A DNA stretch of 64,000 nucleotides from Tigriopus japonicus. Taxonomy: Eukaryota; Arthropoda; Copepoda; Harpacticoida; Harpacticidae. The translations under genes were made by a program, and so were the position numbers. The notes under the pieces are model-generated. The model did not search any database and had not been told where the DNA came from. It was given only the letters and a program-made list of their open reading frames with translations. Positions 23,041-34,610 of the stretch are shown here, one piece after another. Every line of letters begins with the position of its first letter. Position 1 is the stretch's first letter. The stretch is from positions 9,377,925-9,441,924 of the forward strand of contig CM021316.1 of NCBI GenBank assembly GCA_010645155.1. The letters run 5' to 3'.

Positions 23041-26000
23041 GTGCTAGTTTGTTGAACTTGTTATCAGACATATACGGATATGTTCGGTTCATCGTCAGTT
23101 TTGGTGAAACTTACGGTGTGTTCCGTTTGTTTATCAAATTCTCCATGTGTGATGGAAAAGGCTGCACATTTTATGAACATGCACTTTAAAACATTTGCAT
23201 TTTTTAAAATTATTTCTGTTGATTTGCAATTTTTTGTCGTTTTGATCGAAATTTGGTGCATTTTCTGACATATTTTCTCTTATGTTTGCAATTTTGGTCT
23301 TCTTGTCGAAATTTGATGCTTTTCCCATATTCTTAAAGAACATTGATATTTTCTTGTATTTGACACTTTTCCCCAATTTTCACTTTTCCTATCTTTTTTT
23401 TTTTTTTGAAAGGCTTGGCTGACATCCTTTTTCAATTGAGGTTTTCGTGATAAATCACATATCTTCACTCCCTAGGTGCAATTTCCTGATTGGATGAAAG
23501 AAAAATATATTTAAAAAAAGGAAGAGAAAGATCTTTTGAGCACCGTGTTGGAATACTCTTGCTTTAAAGGCTGAAGATTTCTCTTAGACATTTGTATTTC
23601 AAGTATTGTCAATCGTTTCCACTTAAAGAATGAAAATCTGAAAAGAAATCTGTTCCAAGTGCAGCCGTTTCAGACTACTAATGAAGTTCAATCCACTCAA
23701 TCATTTTTGCACGCGCTACGTCGTTGTGTCTGCTAATTCACGCAAAACAGTAAATTTATCAATTCAGTGAAAAATCCGTTTGATCATATGGAATATCCAA
23801 AAAGTGACCTTGTTTTTGAAAACTTTAGACTAAGGGTGGCATCAAGATCAAACAAACTTTTTTTCACACTACTTTTTCAATGGACCAATGGCATTGATGG
23901 CAGTCTTAAAAGATTGAACAGATTGAAATCAGATTGAATCCCATCACTATTTCAGACCCAAAACTCTTAGTGTTACAACACTAGCAACAGATTAATTTAC
24001 AACAACCATATTTTTAACTTGATGAACTTTTAATCAAAATATAAGAGTTATGAATGTTTTTATGGTCTTTATGGCCCTTAATTTTGATTTATTCAACTAA
24101 TGCTCAGAATTTATGAAATTTGAAACTCTTTTGCCAATTCTTTCCTTCCACAACACAGCTTTTTTTACAAAAGGCTATGTATACGATGCAAATTCAATTT
24201 AGTCTAAATGTTCCTCAACTGTGCGCCCTTTTTACATTTTCTTGTTGCAGTTTTGGCATTTTTGATGCGTTTTTTATTTACACTATTTGTGCAGCCCTAT
24301 TGATGAACTGATAATAAGACAGTCAACCGAACTTGTTTACTTTTTTTCTCAGACGGCCTTCAGTACGCAATTCTCTCGGGAAATTTCCATGCAAGCCAAT
24401 TTTCCAGTTTTGCGTTCGTTCTTTAAATTGAGAAAGTCAAGAAGCACTGAATTTTGTGGGATAAAAGGTTAGCTAAGATAATTTTCATTTCGAGTAAGAT
24501 CAAGCATGGATATCAACGTAGACTACTGGATGTCTTAAGATCGACCACTTGGTTGGTAAGATAGTGTTGTGTCAATTACTTGAAAATTGTAATTATTTAC
24601 AATTACTTCGTCGAAACATGCAATTAATTACAATTACATCTTCTGAAAATGTAATTGACTTCAACTACAATTATACATCAATTAAATGTCAATTGCATGA
24701 CAATTGCATGTCAATTAGATTTTTTCCATCTCTTTTGCGCATTTGGCTTATCAAACCGATGAAAGATAAATAGATCACCCATTTTTAAGTAATGATTAGG
24801 GCCCAAAAATAAAGTATATAATATTTTAAGAATATTTACCTGCTTTTCCTCGACTTTTCAAACATTTTGGCTGTTTCAAGGGAAAAATAAATATTTTCTC
24901 AAATATTCAATTCAGAAAAAATATTTCATGCAAATCTGAGAAAAATAATTGAATGACCAATGCTCAAAAGGGCTTACCCAAAATGAACCCAAAATACAAA
25001 ATCCCTTAAAACTGGCATTTGTGCTGAGATTAGACATTCACACCAAAATCTCACCAAAAACTAGAGCTCTACATTAGAAAGAGTACAATCATATCCAAGG
25101 CGATCTAGTTCATTCTGCTCGCAACTGCTCGCCGTTCCCAAAAGGATGCACAGGTACCCTCTAAGCTGAACAAGTTTTCCAAATTATGAGACCAAGATAG
25201 CAACTTTTGAGAAACTAAAGGGCCTAGAACCTTAATGAAGGGGTCCAAAATGAACTATTAGTGTGTTTCAAATGAGTCACGGATGCATTATTAATTAAGT
25301 TATAAGCTTTAAACAACAGTAAGAGAATGAAAATCTATCCCCTTGGACATATTGATGCAAGTGGTGATGGCAACAATGTGAACAAGGAATTTTCTTCCTC
25401 TCTTGACTTCAAGCCTGACTGCAATTAGTCATTTAGCTTCAAATTATGACTTGTTTACCCCGCGAGGTGTCATTTTGATCACTTGAGAGTGTTACGGCTT
25501 TACCTTCATCAAATAGATTTTACGTATTTGATTAGAGTTGAATGAAATGAAACAATTGTATTCAAATAAGTGTACCAAACTTTTTGGAGAAACTGAAACA
25601 AAATAGAAATTGCTCATGCATTCTACTTTCTCAAAGCATAATCGTTCCTCCATTTGGCTTTTTTCAAAAATCTCCATCAAAGAGCGCTCGCTCGAACGCA
25701 CGCACACGGACTGGAAACACGGTCGCTTTCAAGTGACTTGCTTATTTTTTGACTCAAATTTCAGGTGGCTCCCTCTGAGAAGTACATATTGCGCAACTCT
25801 CGACTGAAGAGAGCAGCTCCCCCTATAATCACAGCAGAACCTTGAACTATTTTACAGGGATTGAAGTATTTAAACTTGCCCACCTACCCCTTGATATGCA
25901 AGATCACAGGCTTAAGTGGTGGTGGCCAGCAGGGGAGTTTAAAAGTAATTAAAAATTCTGGCATGAGTGTGTATTACAACATGAGCTATTTGTTATTGGC

Positions 26001-26957
26001 ATCACATTTGACATCAAATTGGTGACAAAAATATTTGTTTTGCACGTAAAAACTGAAAAGTTGGTCTTTTTGGTCAATTTATAGTTTAAAATTTTCAAAA
26101 GTACTTGTTAATTTGTTATTGAAAATTCGTCAATTACATGGCCAAAACTTAAATTCATTACAATTGCAATTCCTTGGCCCAAAAATGTAACCATTTACTA
26201 TTAGAATTAAAATTACAATTACATGTAGTTGCAATTGAAATTACGTAATTGTCATTGCAATTAGAATTACTCCCCATCAATGGTAAAATAGTTCAATGAG
26301 CGGTCTCCTGGGATTTGTTCACAAACCAGTTCATTGTACTGTTGCAATCAAGCAGTCATTCGTAAAACATCCAGTAGTCTAGATATCTATGGATCAAGTA
26401 GTTCGTATCTTTCTGTAAATAAAACATCGCTTGTCTCGATAGACTACTTACTTCAATTTTCAGCTTAATCGAATGCCGGAGTGAAAATTTATGCCTTTTC
26501 AAACTTATTTACTGAAAAGAACACAAAATGAATGAGCTCGCCCATTTGTGTTAGAGCAAATACCAGAAGATATTCTATGAAAGGGCTTTTGACTTTAGCG
26601 TACGATGAATTGAAATACGTATTCTACTCAACACAATCAAGGTCTTATCTATCACCAACGACACCTGACGGCATCATTATAAATATGTCACCTTGTTTCT
26701 TTCTTCGTCACCCTGTATTTTTGTCTGCCTCCCTTCCCCTTTTCTTCGCTGCAGTTCTTCCATATGTCACCGTTTTCCATAAATTTGCGCTTTTCGGGAA
26801 CGGCGTGATTTCCAAGCGAACACTGTTTAATTCACAATGAAATCGTCTCAGATTTTACTTTATCATTGCTCGAATGTTTTTAACTTGTAATTTGGTTCTG
26901 TTGTCTTTTATTCAAAAGAAATCTTTTCATTTCTGAACCACCACTGAGTGTCATTAC
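23041..26957. other. Intergenic region between the synthetase gene and PTDSS
   Basis: No gene recognised. It holds AT-rich repeat fragments: a TTTGCATTTTT-type block at 23120-23290, an AGGGCTGCACA-ended fragment at 24225-24302 (inverse of 17936-18025), AATTAC-rich patches at 24575-24725 and 26100-26275, a block at 25070-25260 distantly related to the palindrome at 44731-45176, and at 26390-26640 a palindromic MITE related to the one in the EIPR1 intron. Confidence 0.5.
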
Positions 26958-27525
26958 CAGGGACACCAAATTTTGTTGAAAATTTTCCGAAAAGTAATGT
27001 TTTTTTTTTGTAATTATTTTGATAAATAACACAAAAAATCGCATTTTCTGGTAATTTTTCCAATTAATTGCCGTAGATACTGACCTTTTCCTATACTCCG
27101 ATCATCTGTAAGTCTTACCTTATAGCTTGGAATAGCTGATAAACTAAATTTATTTTGGCTCAATTATAATAAATCCTCTCTATTCCTTTACATATTTTGA
27201 TTTTGCCATTCTCTTTACAGATCATTGCATAGGGACCCGATTTCTTTGAAATTTTCCCAATTGAAGTAATTTGGCATGAAATTTTTTGAATGAAATTGTA
27301 TGTTATTTTTTGTTGCAACTACAGTGTTCAATGTCGGCTTGTTTCCTAACTTTGATTTTGACTGGATATTTAAACTTTTTCCATTTTAATGTCAATGGGA
27401 TTATTTTTAATTTTTTTTAGACTTTTTATAACGTTCATTTTTCGTAATTTTGAACAAAAGTTAAAAAGATTTTTGTAATTACATTGAACTTAAACAATGT
27501 AATTTACAACTATCCGGTGGCCCTG
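26958..27525. mobile_element. Candidate hAT-like element, CAGGGMCACC termini
   Basis: The left end is CAGGGACACCAAATTTTG and the right end is the inverse of CAGGGCCACCGGATAGTTG. Both ends also match the ends of the element at 47766-48213. Flanking 8-mers (GTCATTAC and CTTATTGC) agree at only 5 of 8, so it is old or imprecisely bounded. No coding sequence. Confidence 0.55.
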
Positions 27526-27721
27526 CTTATTGCGTCGATTTTTTCCTCCTCTGATGGGCATGCTGACTTTTATATGACATATTTTTCTGTCGAAAGAATC
27601 CCCACCCCTAAAAAACTTTTTCCCCGGGCCTTCTTGATCAGCTTCAACTGTGTCTTGTCTCAAAAAGACGTAAGAAACCCTACTATACGAAAATTTAACC
27701 AAGGATACTTACATTATGATA

Positions 27722-27967
27722 TTTTTTTGGAGTATTGGTGCTAGCTAGGGTCGGAGGGTTGAGCCTCGCCCGACCAGCAAAGCCAGCCATCGCATCGTCC
27801 AAATTATTCCCATAGGCATTCTCACGTCCGGTATCAGAATGGTTCTCCGTCTGTGGGTGTGAATTAGCGTCTATAAGTTTCCCTGAGAAAGGTCGGGGAG
27901 GAGAATCGAACCTGGGAACTCTCTCACTATAGGAAACTGCGCTAACCACGACACCACGTCTCCTCCC
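27722..27967 (-). repeat. tRNA-derived SINE, family 2 (copy 1)
   Basis: On the minus strand the head reads GGGAGGAGACGTGGTGTCGT, then an A-box-like GGTTAGCGCAG and the B box GGTTCGATTC (27903-27912). A conserved body (CACACCCACAGAC..., then ATTCTGATACCGGA) and a T-rich tail follow. A second copy lies at 40853-41040 on the plus strand. It sits just upstream of the PTDSS gene. Confidence 0.8.
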
Positions 27968-28214
27968 TAATTTCGCTTTCTTTTTTACGTTCTTGGCCCA
28001 ATTCCTTGCGCTCTTCTAAATTAACCCTGTGTAGACACTGTCTGCACTCCATGTTGACTTCCGAATTCGGTCAATTCGTCGTGTGCTTCGCTTATCGTTT
28101 TCCCGATGGGGTCCTAAAAAAATGTGTGTCGTTGTTGTGTTGCGTGTGCCAATCTCTCATCCCCATCCGGCTTAATTCGTCCTATCCCAATCGAGTTGAA
28201 GACCGACTAGAGTA

Positions 28215-28232
28215 CTGACTGACTGACTGACT
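28215..28232 (+). repeat. Short ACTG tandem repeat in the PTDSS 5' flank
   Basis: About four units of ACTG lie roughly 40 bp before the PTDSS start codon, probably in the 5' untranslated region. No function can be assigned. Confidence 0.7.
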
Positions 28233-28270
28233 CATCATTTGCATCGCGTCAATCTCAAAGTTCATTGACC

Positions 28271-31200
28271 ATGTCTCGCCCCTCCTCCGCCTCTTCCTTG
28301 AGTGGGCGTGGCCGAGAGGCCTCGGGTTCCTCCGCTTTGGGCGTGAGTGAAAAGCAGCCCGATAGCTACCAGCGAAGTCGCGCCAATTTGGACCATCGTC
28401 CCGTGGAAGACATCACTTTGGACATGTTCTACAAGCCTCACACGCTCAGCCTTCTTCTGGGATCCATTTCGGCCATCGTGGTCATGGCCTTTGTCAGGTA
28501 AACGCGGACAAAGCCATCCTTTCTTCAACATATACGATTAGATGTGGTCAATATCAAAAGGTGTAGTCAGAATAGAGTGCTAGGGAGAGAAATGTCACTC
28601 CCTAATCATGGTTTTTGCTTATGATCCCATTCAGCTGACAACTCACTTTCCTGACAATGGCGCAAACTTTAAAGTAACCAAGAGACGATGCATTTACATT
28701 TGTAGTGTAGGATTACCAAAATAAAAGGAACCAAAAATGTTCTCCAGAAACTCCCCTCTAGTAAGTAAACTTTAGGGAGATGTTTATTACCACATTTGAT
28801 CAGCTACAAAGTTTTTATTGTTTAAAAAACAAACGGTAATAAAGTAAAGCATCAAAGATCACTCAATCTCATTACTAGGGAAAGTGCAAATAATCTTACC
28901 CTTTTAGTTACCAAAAGTTGCAAAAAAATGTGCCCAAAAGTGCAAAACAAAGTGCAGAAAAATGTTGAAAGTGCAAATAAATGTCAAAAAAGAGCAAATA
29001 AATGTCAAAAAGAGCAAATAAGTGTCAAAAAAGAGCAAATAAATGTCAAAAAGAGCAAATAACTTGCATTTGGACTTAAAACGTCATTCATGGAGTATTC
29101 GCGACTCCTAATTGAGCAGGAGAAGTCATTTACAAGTTCTAAAGACATTTGAGACTAGTTTGAGGTGAAGAGACAATGCTGCACAAGTAATAGAGTTCTA
29201 TTAATTAGGTCACTAGCAAAAAGGATGTAAAGTCATGAAAAATACTCTAGTCAACAATCTTCTGATTTTTTCATTCCTAAGGTGGTCTCGTGGATGTATG
29301 TACCTAAAATATTGTCGAAATGTATTTAGCAATCGTTTTATATGGCTTTACATCACTCCGTTTTCGTCCTTCAAGTTGTTCAAAAATAGACATTGAGAAT
29401 TGAACAGAAAAATAGCTATGTGTGCCTAACAATTGCATCGAAGAAAATAGTCATAAATGTGTTTTAAGCATGGTTTTAGTGACATTACTTCAATATTTGG
29501 CCCATGGCCTCAGTACCAGAACTCAATTTAAAATGTGGCATTCATTGTCTCATCACATCAAAACTGTTCTCAAATACTTTTGGAACTTAGAAGTAATATC
29601 TCCAAGTCAATTAAACAATGTGTACTGCTACATTGATGTATCCTTAGCTTGATGATTTTAAGTTTATAACGGCCTTTTTTAGAAATAGCGATCTTTGTAG
29701 GCAGCAAACCTGATTCTGCAATCTACATTGTTTGTAGATCCTTCCATTATCACAACATGAGTTTCTTTAGGTTTGCTATTTGTTGGTTGCATGCAATGAG
29801 ATTCTTTGGTCTAATCTTTAGTTTAGTAAACAGGATGTTATAGTTAAAGCCAAGATGGTGAATAAAGTGTGAGGTTTGCGTCTGAAATGCACAAATTTCT
29901 TCAAGGTGCTAAGAATGGTTGATTGCAAATGCAAGCTTTTTCGACTAGTTCAAAACTTGATCTTGAAACTAAAAATTCTTTCAAAAGCTACTACATTTTC
30001 TCAATAATTTGTCAATTTTGTCCAAAAACGTAAATAAAAAGTGCAAATAAAGGTGAAAAGTGCAAAAGTGCAGAAAAATGGGTTTATGTTACCAAAAATC
30101 TTTTTACACTATTTGCCCGTCCCTACTCATTACACACATTTCACAATTTCTGCACAACTTTCTTTGCTTGAGGATTCAGTCAACCTGATTAAGGGTTCAT
30201 TCCTTTCATGCACATAAAATAACAAGGAATTGCTCATACTAAACCTCTGCATTCGTCATTTTTGGAAACCTTGCATTTCAATTATGAATAATCTGATTCA
30301 AAAAATTCTGCCAGACCACTCTTCTTTTTAAGACACTTTTGGGTGATCCTGTTCAACTCCAGCAGGAGTGACATTTCTCTCTCTGGAACTCTTTAAGTCA
30401 GACTAGTGGGTAATCAATGAGACACGGTCAAAGGTTGTTCAATTTGACCATTTCCATTTGTCCTTCCATTCAAAAATTCTAGGCGTCTGCAAACGAATTA
30501 TATGTCACGCTGAGATACCATCACTTGAACTTTTTGGAATCCACCGAACAAGTTTGCCTCTTTTGATTATTTTTTGGACCAATATTAGATGCTATTGAAG
30601 TTTTACATTTTGCCAAGGTATCTTAATGCGAAATTAAAATAATTTCAGAGGACGCGTAATGTATAGATGTAAACTCAAATGGAAATTATGGAAAGAGCCA
30701 CTCGAAACAACCAAATCTCCGGTTTTACCGCTGACGGTACAATTAAAATGCTCAATTGAGCAACCTTGGGGCATGTTCCATTGATCAGAAACTTCCAAAA
30801 TGTCAAAGTTTGGCAGCGCAAAATTTTGGCAACGCAAATTTTCTATTGTCAGGCTTGGATTTCATAACGTCACTAGTTAGCAACAACGTTGTGTTTTAAC
30901 GAGAAAGAATAAAACTTTAAAAAAAACACAGCATTCAACGGTGACAAATGCTCTCTAAATTTAAAACGATGATGTAGCTGTTGATGATCAAATTCTAATT
31001 TAAACATGCCCTTTATAACGACAATTAAGCTTGCCAACCACGCTTGGATCTATTAACATGAAATCTAGAATAGCTCCACTAAACCCAAGTAGAGATGTCT
31101 TCCCAGCCCTCGTGAAAAGACTCTTTATTATATTTTTTAACAAAAGATATCGTTCAAGTATGAAATCAAGCCAAGATTTCGCTGCCATAGTATTTCATTA

Positions 31201-33996
31201 TAATTGGTTATTTACCAAATTATAATGCCAATCGCGTTTTAGTTCTTAAGCTTTAGTCTAGGGTTTCTATTGTCGTTCATCGACGATTACGATGGTTTCA
31301 GATCGGAGCAAGCGGATTATCGTTCGAATATCTTTGCCGGTTTATGCGGGGTGGTCTTCTTCTTTCTAATCATCTCGGCCTTGGCCTTTCCCAATGGGCC
31401 TTTCACGCGGCCTCATCCGATTCTCTGGCGAATCGTGTTCGGCATGTCGGTGTTGTACTTGCTCATGGTGCAGTTCTTCATCCAGCAGGATTACGCGACC
31501 ATTCGCTCTCTCATCGTCTGGTTCGATCCCAAGATGGCCAACTACACCATAGACACGGAAAAAGTGAGACCATCTAATGATTTTTTTGCCTTTTTGAACA
31601 ACCTCATTCCTTCTTTTTGACACTTCCTTCCACTTCTTTGCTCTTAAGGGATAAATTAAAGTCAGACCATCTTTATCGGGTTGTAATTGCTTCCGTAAAT
31701 TTTACGTGATACGATATCCCCTAAGTCTCTCACTAAAAAATACCCTTAGACCAAACCATTCACTTTATCAACATTTCTTTCAACTAGATGGATGTCCCAA
31801 ATGAAGTGCAAAATACCTCTGGCTTCCAGACAGACAATAATATTGATTGCCAAAAAAGAAATCATTTCATAGCTTCTATTTCTTCACAGGAGTATGGCGC
31901 TGATTGTTGGGATGTGTCCTTTGATCGGATCTACGCTCACTTGGATTGGTTTGCCTTCGGTCATTATTGGGGTTGGGGCATGAAAGCCTTAATCATTCGA
32001 CATTATGGGATCTGTTGGAGCATTTCCATCATGTGGGAGCTCACCGAGGTGAGTTTGAGTATTACGAAGATTGTTCATCTAATCATGAAACGTACTAAAA
32101 CGTGTATACATACTAATAGCATTTAGTGATCAGACGGGTAAGTGTCATTGGGTGCAGGGAAACTACTTTCTTAATGATTTTCCCTAACGTGTCTTCAAAT
32201 TTTTTGAGTCTTTGGGGTTATGGTTGTGGTTGTGGTCTTTCAATAAAGCATTTTTAATACATATACAACTGAAATTGCCCTTTCTTTTCAGATGGTTTTT
32301 GGACATCTCCTGCCCAACTTTTACGAATGCTGGTGGGACAACTTGTGCCTGGACGTTCTTCTCTGTAATGGTCTGGGTATTTTTACGGGCATGCAGGTAA
32401 TGAAACAAAACTAAATTTAACCCACCAACCAGCCCCACAAAATATTCTGTCCTCAGGTGGTTCGCTATTTCGAGATGAGGGAGCATCAATGGGAAAGCAT
32501 CAAAAACATCCCCACTCGATCGGGCAAGATCAAACGTGCCTTGCTCCAATTTACACCCGAGAGCTTCTCATCTGCCCGATGGTTGGATCCATCTTGCTCT
32601 TGGATGCGATTGATTGCCGTGGCTCAATTCACACTTATGTGGCAAATGGTAGAGTTAAACACGTTCTTTGTCAAACACATCTTTCCCATGCCGGTCCAAC
32701 ATCCGATTTGCGTGGCTCGAATTCTCATCATGGGTCTTATGGCTGCTCCAGCCACAAGGTGAGACTTTTATTGGATTGATTCATTAGCAAACCTCGAAAA
32801 CAAAAAGAAAATGATAAACCGGGAAAATGTCTTCAACACTAAGAAGCATTGAATTTCTCGGAGTGGGAGACTGGCTAGGAGTTGATGATTTTTAAGACAA
32901 TCAAATCAATTCCAGTCTTCTGCAAATAAGATTTTGATTTGGATGGGTAGACTACAATACATATTTGGAGTCAAACTTTAAGCTCGCTTTTTTAATGTTG
33001 AAACAAACATCAGAAAGGGGGCAAGGTCATTCATTTCGTGCAGGGTTTTGCAATGAGCTTAGAGAGGCGATAAAATTTGACTCCAAGATTCGATTGAGCT
33101 AAAATTTGAAATACGAAGTCTACCCAATCCAAGTAAGTTATCGTATTAAAAAGAATTCCAGTACACTCAGTGCTTATGATACAAAATTATTTTCCTTCTA
33201 GTTACATAGTACAATAATTGCAAAGTGAGGAACATCTCTCAGCTACGCATTGAGACTTCATTCAAAAACAGAAATAATCTAGCTAGTCCTTGGCAAAGAG
33301 CAAAAATCTATTTTTACCTAAGTTGGAAAAAAGTCTTTAGAACAACTTTTTTGCAAAGATGATTTTGTTTGAATCTAGAAATGGACATTTTTTGAAGACA
33401 TACCGTAGACAAAAGCACCAATCGTGCAAGGTTGTGAAGAAAGAAGAACAATTTCAAGGTCTCAACAAAAATATCTCCCTCGACCTAATTTCTCGAGCAA
33501 AAAACACAGCACAATATAAAAGGTCTTAGCAAAAAGATCCCTTGGACCCAAATATATGGAGGTTATTTTTTCTTCTAGACAATACTACACCTATATCACG
33601 GACAAGGACTGCGATCGTTTGGGTAGTCAGGTCTGGGTGTTCATTGCCATCGCCATGTCCGAGTTGATCTTTCACATCAAGTTCGGATTGGACTTCTTTT
33701 CGAACACTCAGATCTCCAAGATGCTTATCTGGGTTGTACTAAATATTGTGATTTCTTGCTCGGGATTGTATGTGAGCACGTTGATTTACAAATGGCGCTT
33801 TCAAAATGAGCCCAGTTATGACAAGATCCATTTGAATCATCCTCCAGATTCACCCAGTCGTAACACCAGATCTCAAGGTAAGAAACATCATGAAATTGGG
33901 AAGCCAAGAGACGATTTTAAATGAACTTGGTTGCTTCCAGTCAAAGATGTGACCTCATCTGGATCGCTCCGTCAGAGAAAACCATTGGAAGACTAA
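28271..33996 (+). CDS. PTDSS1: Phosphatidylserine synthase (base-exchange type, PTDSS1-like)
   Basis: Integral ER-membrane enzyme that replaces the head group of phosphatidylcholine or phosphatidylethanolamine with serine. Exons: 28271-28497, 31302-31563, 31890-32048, 32292-32396, 32457-32758, 33579-33877, 33941-33996. They join in frame to 469 aa, close to vertebrate PTDSS1. The Ser-rich N-terminus is cytosolic-looking and the rest has many hydrophobic segments. Family-typical blocks are [60 protein letters not shown] and [11 protein letters not shown]. Spacing and wording match PTDSS1 better than PTDSS2. Exon 2 has two possible acceptors; only 31302 keeps phase. An extra in-frame acceptor before 31795 could add a segment ahead of exon 3. 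It is tail-to-tail with the single-exon synthetase. AATAAA lies near 34196. Confidence 0.93.
28876..30125. mobile_element. hAT-like element, TAGGGACGGGCA family (copy B, uninterrupted)
   Basis: The right terminus is TGCCCGTCCCTA and the left starts TAGGGA followed by the same subterminal region as copy A. The target duplication is a perfect 8 bp, CTCATTAC (28868-28875 and 30126-30133). At 28880-29070 there is an array of units like AGAGCAAATAAATGTCAAAA. 1250 bp, no transposase. It lies in intron 1 of PTDSS and is nearly collinear with 929-4270 minus its 2-kb insertion. Confidence 0.9.
32939..33132. repeat. Small palindromic MITE in PTDSS intron 5
   Basis: The left end GGATGGGTAGACTACAATAC and the right end GAAGTCTACCCAATCC are inverse, and inner sequences (TTTGGAGTCAAA against TTTGACTCCAA) also pair. 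It belongs to the GTAGACTAC-ended palindrome type also seen at 26390-26640 and 49440-49720. Confidence 0.6.
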
Positions 33997-34610
33997 TAAT
34001 CTCAACCGGTCCAACTCTTTTTCAGGAAAGCTTTCTATTCAATCCCCTCAACAATCATTAGTTTACATTACCTCCCATTGACATATGTATTCCTTTCACT
34101 CTTATCTTAGATATGAAGTTGTTAATTGAAAATTTGTCAGTTACCATAATGGCCTCCAGCCCCTTTGTCCTCACTTTTTCAACTAGTCGATACTAATAAA
34201 ATGCTCGTATGTCATATTTCTGTACACAATTGCCCTCAATCATTATTTGGTGGTATTTTATTCCTGAACATTCAAGAAATAGACCCATGATTTCCGAGAT
34301 GGATTAGAATTTATTCTTGAGAAAATAGGAAGTAGTATTGATATCTTTAAAGCGGAACAAGCCAACTCAATCTTTTTGTCTGAATGGCAAAGGCAAGCTA
34401 AAAGGTCGCTCAACTACTTATGGGGGAAAATCCAGGAAGAAAAGGACCTTTGGCTGAATGAGAATGGTCTCTTCTATGGTTCAGTACTAGGCTAAATACA
34501 TAATACTCAAGTTGAGAGAGTGGTGATATTGGATTGTGTGTGAAAGTGTGGGCATGTCTGCTAGGATCTTGAAAATGAGCATGCAATCTCAAAGGTCATG
34601 CAGATCCTTC

